A model generated the notes under the pieces. The model was not told where the DNA came from and searched no databases. It saw only the letters and a list, made by a program, of their open reading frames with translations. Both the position numbers and the translations under genes were made by a program. A stretch of DNA of 64,000 nucleotides from Chamaea fasciata (lineage: Eukaryota; Chordata; Aves; Passeriformes; Sylviidae): assembly GCA_029207755.1 (NCBI GenBank), contig JARCOQ010000012.1, positions 868,001-932,000 of the forward strand. Direction: 5' to 3'. Below, in pieces: positions 62,086 through 64,000 of the stretch; the first letter of the stretch is position 1, and every line of letters begins with the position of its first letter.

Positions 62086-62652
62086 GAAGGAAGTTCACAG
62101 CCTGGTGGTATCATCAGCACAAACCAGAGGGAGAAGAGTGCGGCCAGTTTTGTTCTGGGCATGTGAGATGGGGGAGAGAATATCGTAACACAAGCATCCC
62201 TCCAGATGGATCACATCGACCCACGACATGGGGGACATCAATTAACACACTGCAATGGCCGTGGTATTCATTTTGACTGGAAAATGAGGACTTTTAATAC
62301 TAGAAGCCTTTGGAAGACACACAAGAGAAGAAACTGGGAGAACCCCTAGGAACAGCTACAGAAGGTTTCATGATGGGCGGGAGGATGACACGCCTGATGG
62401 AGATGCACATGACAGGGAAAACTGTCTGAGCCCTCCATGAATGATGAGGTGGAGAAAAAACAGCCTGCACGGATGGCCAAGGCAAGGGCTGAGCCAAGAA
62501 ACTGCCCAGGTGTAGGTCCTTCTGCAGTGATCCCTGGCAGGGAAGGAGATCTTCCCCAGGCTCTCCGGAAGCTGCAGGTCAACAGCAAGCTAAGCGCTGA
62601 ACGGCCAGCAGCAAGGGGATGTCTTCCTCAGCAACAGGTCCCACATTTATCC
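62086..62652. other. Unassigned sequence, possibly further LINE decay
   Basis: This follows the reverse-transcriptase relic directly and may contain more of the same old element, but I could not align it to any LINE motif. No exon is recognised. Confidence 0.3.
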
Positions 62653-62736
62653 CTGGCAGAGGGAAGCCGGGCCCCCTTGTCCTGGAACTCCAGGCCCTTG
62701 TCCAGAGCCCCTCTCCAGGTCTTTTGGAGCCCCCCT
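62653..62736 (-). mobile_element. CR1 LINE internal 3'-UTR fragment
   Basis: TGGCAGAGGGAAGCC, CACTCCAGGCCCTTG-like and GCCCCTCTCCAGG-like blocks, ending in TTTTGGAGCCCCC, match the part of reverse CR1 that lies beyond the GGATCCAGGGG block in the 45.1-kb copy. Its terminal portion is missing, so it is a deletion remnant and not a simple 5' truncation. Confidence 0.75.
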
Positions 62737-64000
62737 GGGATGCGACCAAACTGGTCCAGAAGTAGCATAAGACACAGCACAAAGTAGGAAGGAAACGTCA
62801 GTAGGAATGTGCGCCCTGGAAGGGGAGGCAGGAGCTTATTGTCAAGTATGAAATGTTTTCTAACTGCGATACGGAGAGTTAAAATAATTTCTACGTAGGC
62901 TTTCTGGGTAAAAAGCACAGTCAGGGAAAAGTTACACTAATTTAAACAAAATTAATAAAGAAATGTTCTGCTGCTTTTTATCATCTTTCTACCTCTCATC
63001 ATTTATCATGCAAATTAAATTGCAGTAATAGAAAATGTAAAGAAAACAAACTCTGCAGTATATTGAAACCTCTATCCAGCAAGAGATAAGGTTGAGTATT
63101 AGAAGGAAAGGTGCAGAAAATTAGCTGTCCAGACAATAACTGGGAGGGAAACTGGTTTATTTAGCCTGGAGGGATTTTTTGTTGCAAACTGACTAAATTA
63201 AAATCCAGACTATTATACCCAGTATCACACCAGAAAACGCCTTTTCCTTGCACTTTTAGATAAATTTTCATTGATCTCATTTTATGCATGATTACATTTT
63301 TAATGAGATGTACAGTATTTCCAAGCTAATTTTAAATGCCTTCTCCCTCTCCTTCCTCTGCTCCCCTCCCTCCTCCCACCACATACACACTTATGCTTGT
63401 TGGATTAACATTTCTGATAAATTGCTCGGCCAGAAAGGAACATTACCGAGAGGAAATAAATTACTTCCATCTTTCGCAGCTCCGGCACAGTAAAGTAACC
63501 TTTAAAATGGCCACTGTCTAATTGTGCCACCTTGCAATTCCTTCCAAAGGCAATCATTTTATTTCAGGGAATGATTGTATTTGTTGTTGGTCACGCTGAA
63601 CAACATATGGAGCGAGGGAAGAAGTCACTTTCCTCCACTGGCAGTTCTGGCCAGAAGAACCAGCAATGCCTTGAAACTCAAAACTCTGCTGAAATAAACA
63701 GTTTTATTGTCAGGATCTTAGACTCTTGTGAATAAAGTACAAAGCAGGTGAAGGTGGGCGAACTGGCCTAATGCCAGAGCATGGGGGTCTCGCCTTGAAA
63801 GTATTGGGCAATAATTGATTTTCAGCATGGGAAACTTGGCTTGCTCCAAGAAGTTTTCAATTTTATTTTCTTCCTTTGACTATTTTTGGTAAAGTCACAC
63901 CCTGTAAAACAAAGGGGGAAATTGCAGGGACAAAGTATGAAATAGAATGCTGCCTCCAGCCCATCATTAAGGGCCCAGCAGTTTATTTCCCTCTTTGATT
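62737..64000. other. Gene-free AT-rich sequence, CNE-like
   Basis: From 62930 to 63640 the DNA is AT-rich and non-repetitive, with CATGCAAATTAAATTGC-like POU/homeodomain text near 63008 and TTTATGCATGATTAC near 63281. The last 250 bases are similar in texture. No exon is supported at the right edge. Confidence 0.35.

Overview
This window looks like vertebrate nuclear DNA, most likely from a bird and plausibly a songbird. The main evidence is ten truncated 3' ends of the CR1 LINE family, the dominant avian retrotransposon. Nearly all the rest is single-copy, AT-rich intergenic sequence broken by short GC-rich, CpG-rich islands and by micro- and minisatellites. I found no bacterial or viral gene organisation and no CRISPR array. 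I recognised no tRNA or rRNA gene, although I could not search for these systematically.

I could not support any complete protein-coding gene. Every long open frame is a low-complexity array, CR1 sequence, or an isolated frame without recognisable protein features. The only protein-family relic I recognise is a decayed reverse-transcriptase segment of an old CR1/L3-type LINE near 61.9 kb. The best hint of a gene is at the left edge. There, a CpG island (1-900) carries an E-box, a POU octamer and an NK-type motif, and also a possible minus-strand TATA box, start codon and strong splice donor (296-428). If real, that gene would run leftwards out of the window.

Layout: 1-0.9 kb is the CpG island. 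From 0.9 to 13.9 kb the sequence is mostly unique, with a CA repeat, an AAT repeat and two CR1 copies. A 19-bp minisatellite and a CR1 lie at 14.0-14.8 kb, and a 389-base uninterrupted homopurine tract at 18.9-19.3 kb. From 19.3 to 42 kb the sequence is mainly unique, with four CR1 pieces and several islands that look like conserved non-coding elements (CNEs). One of these, at 34.8 kb, contains a TATA box in a CpG-rich setting. From 42.7 to 51.4 kb GC-rich material is concentrated: three CR1 copies, a 0.9-kb minisatellite with a 15-bp unit, a 0.74-kb minisatellite with a 24-bp unit, CA repeats and a CTCF-like motif. From 51.4 to 64 kb the sequence returns to AT-rich unique DNA with a GGAT repeat, a five-copy 25-bp repeat and the old LINE relic.

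Taken together, the window resembles a regulatory gene desert beside a developmental gene: many AT-rich blocks with homeodomain, POU, SOX and RFX-like motifs and no coding exons. This is inference. Conservation cannot be measured from one sequence, so every CNE-like entry has low to moderate confidence.
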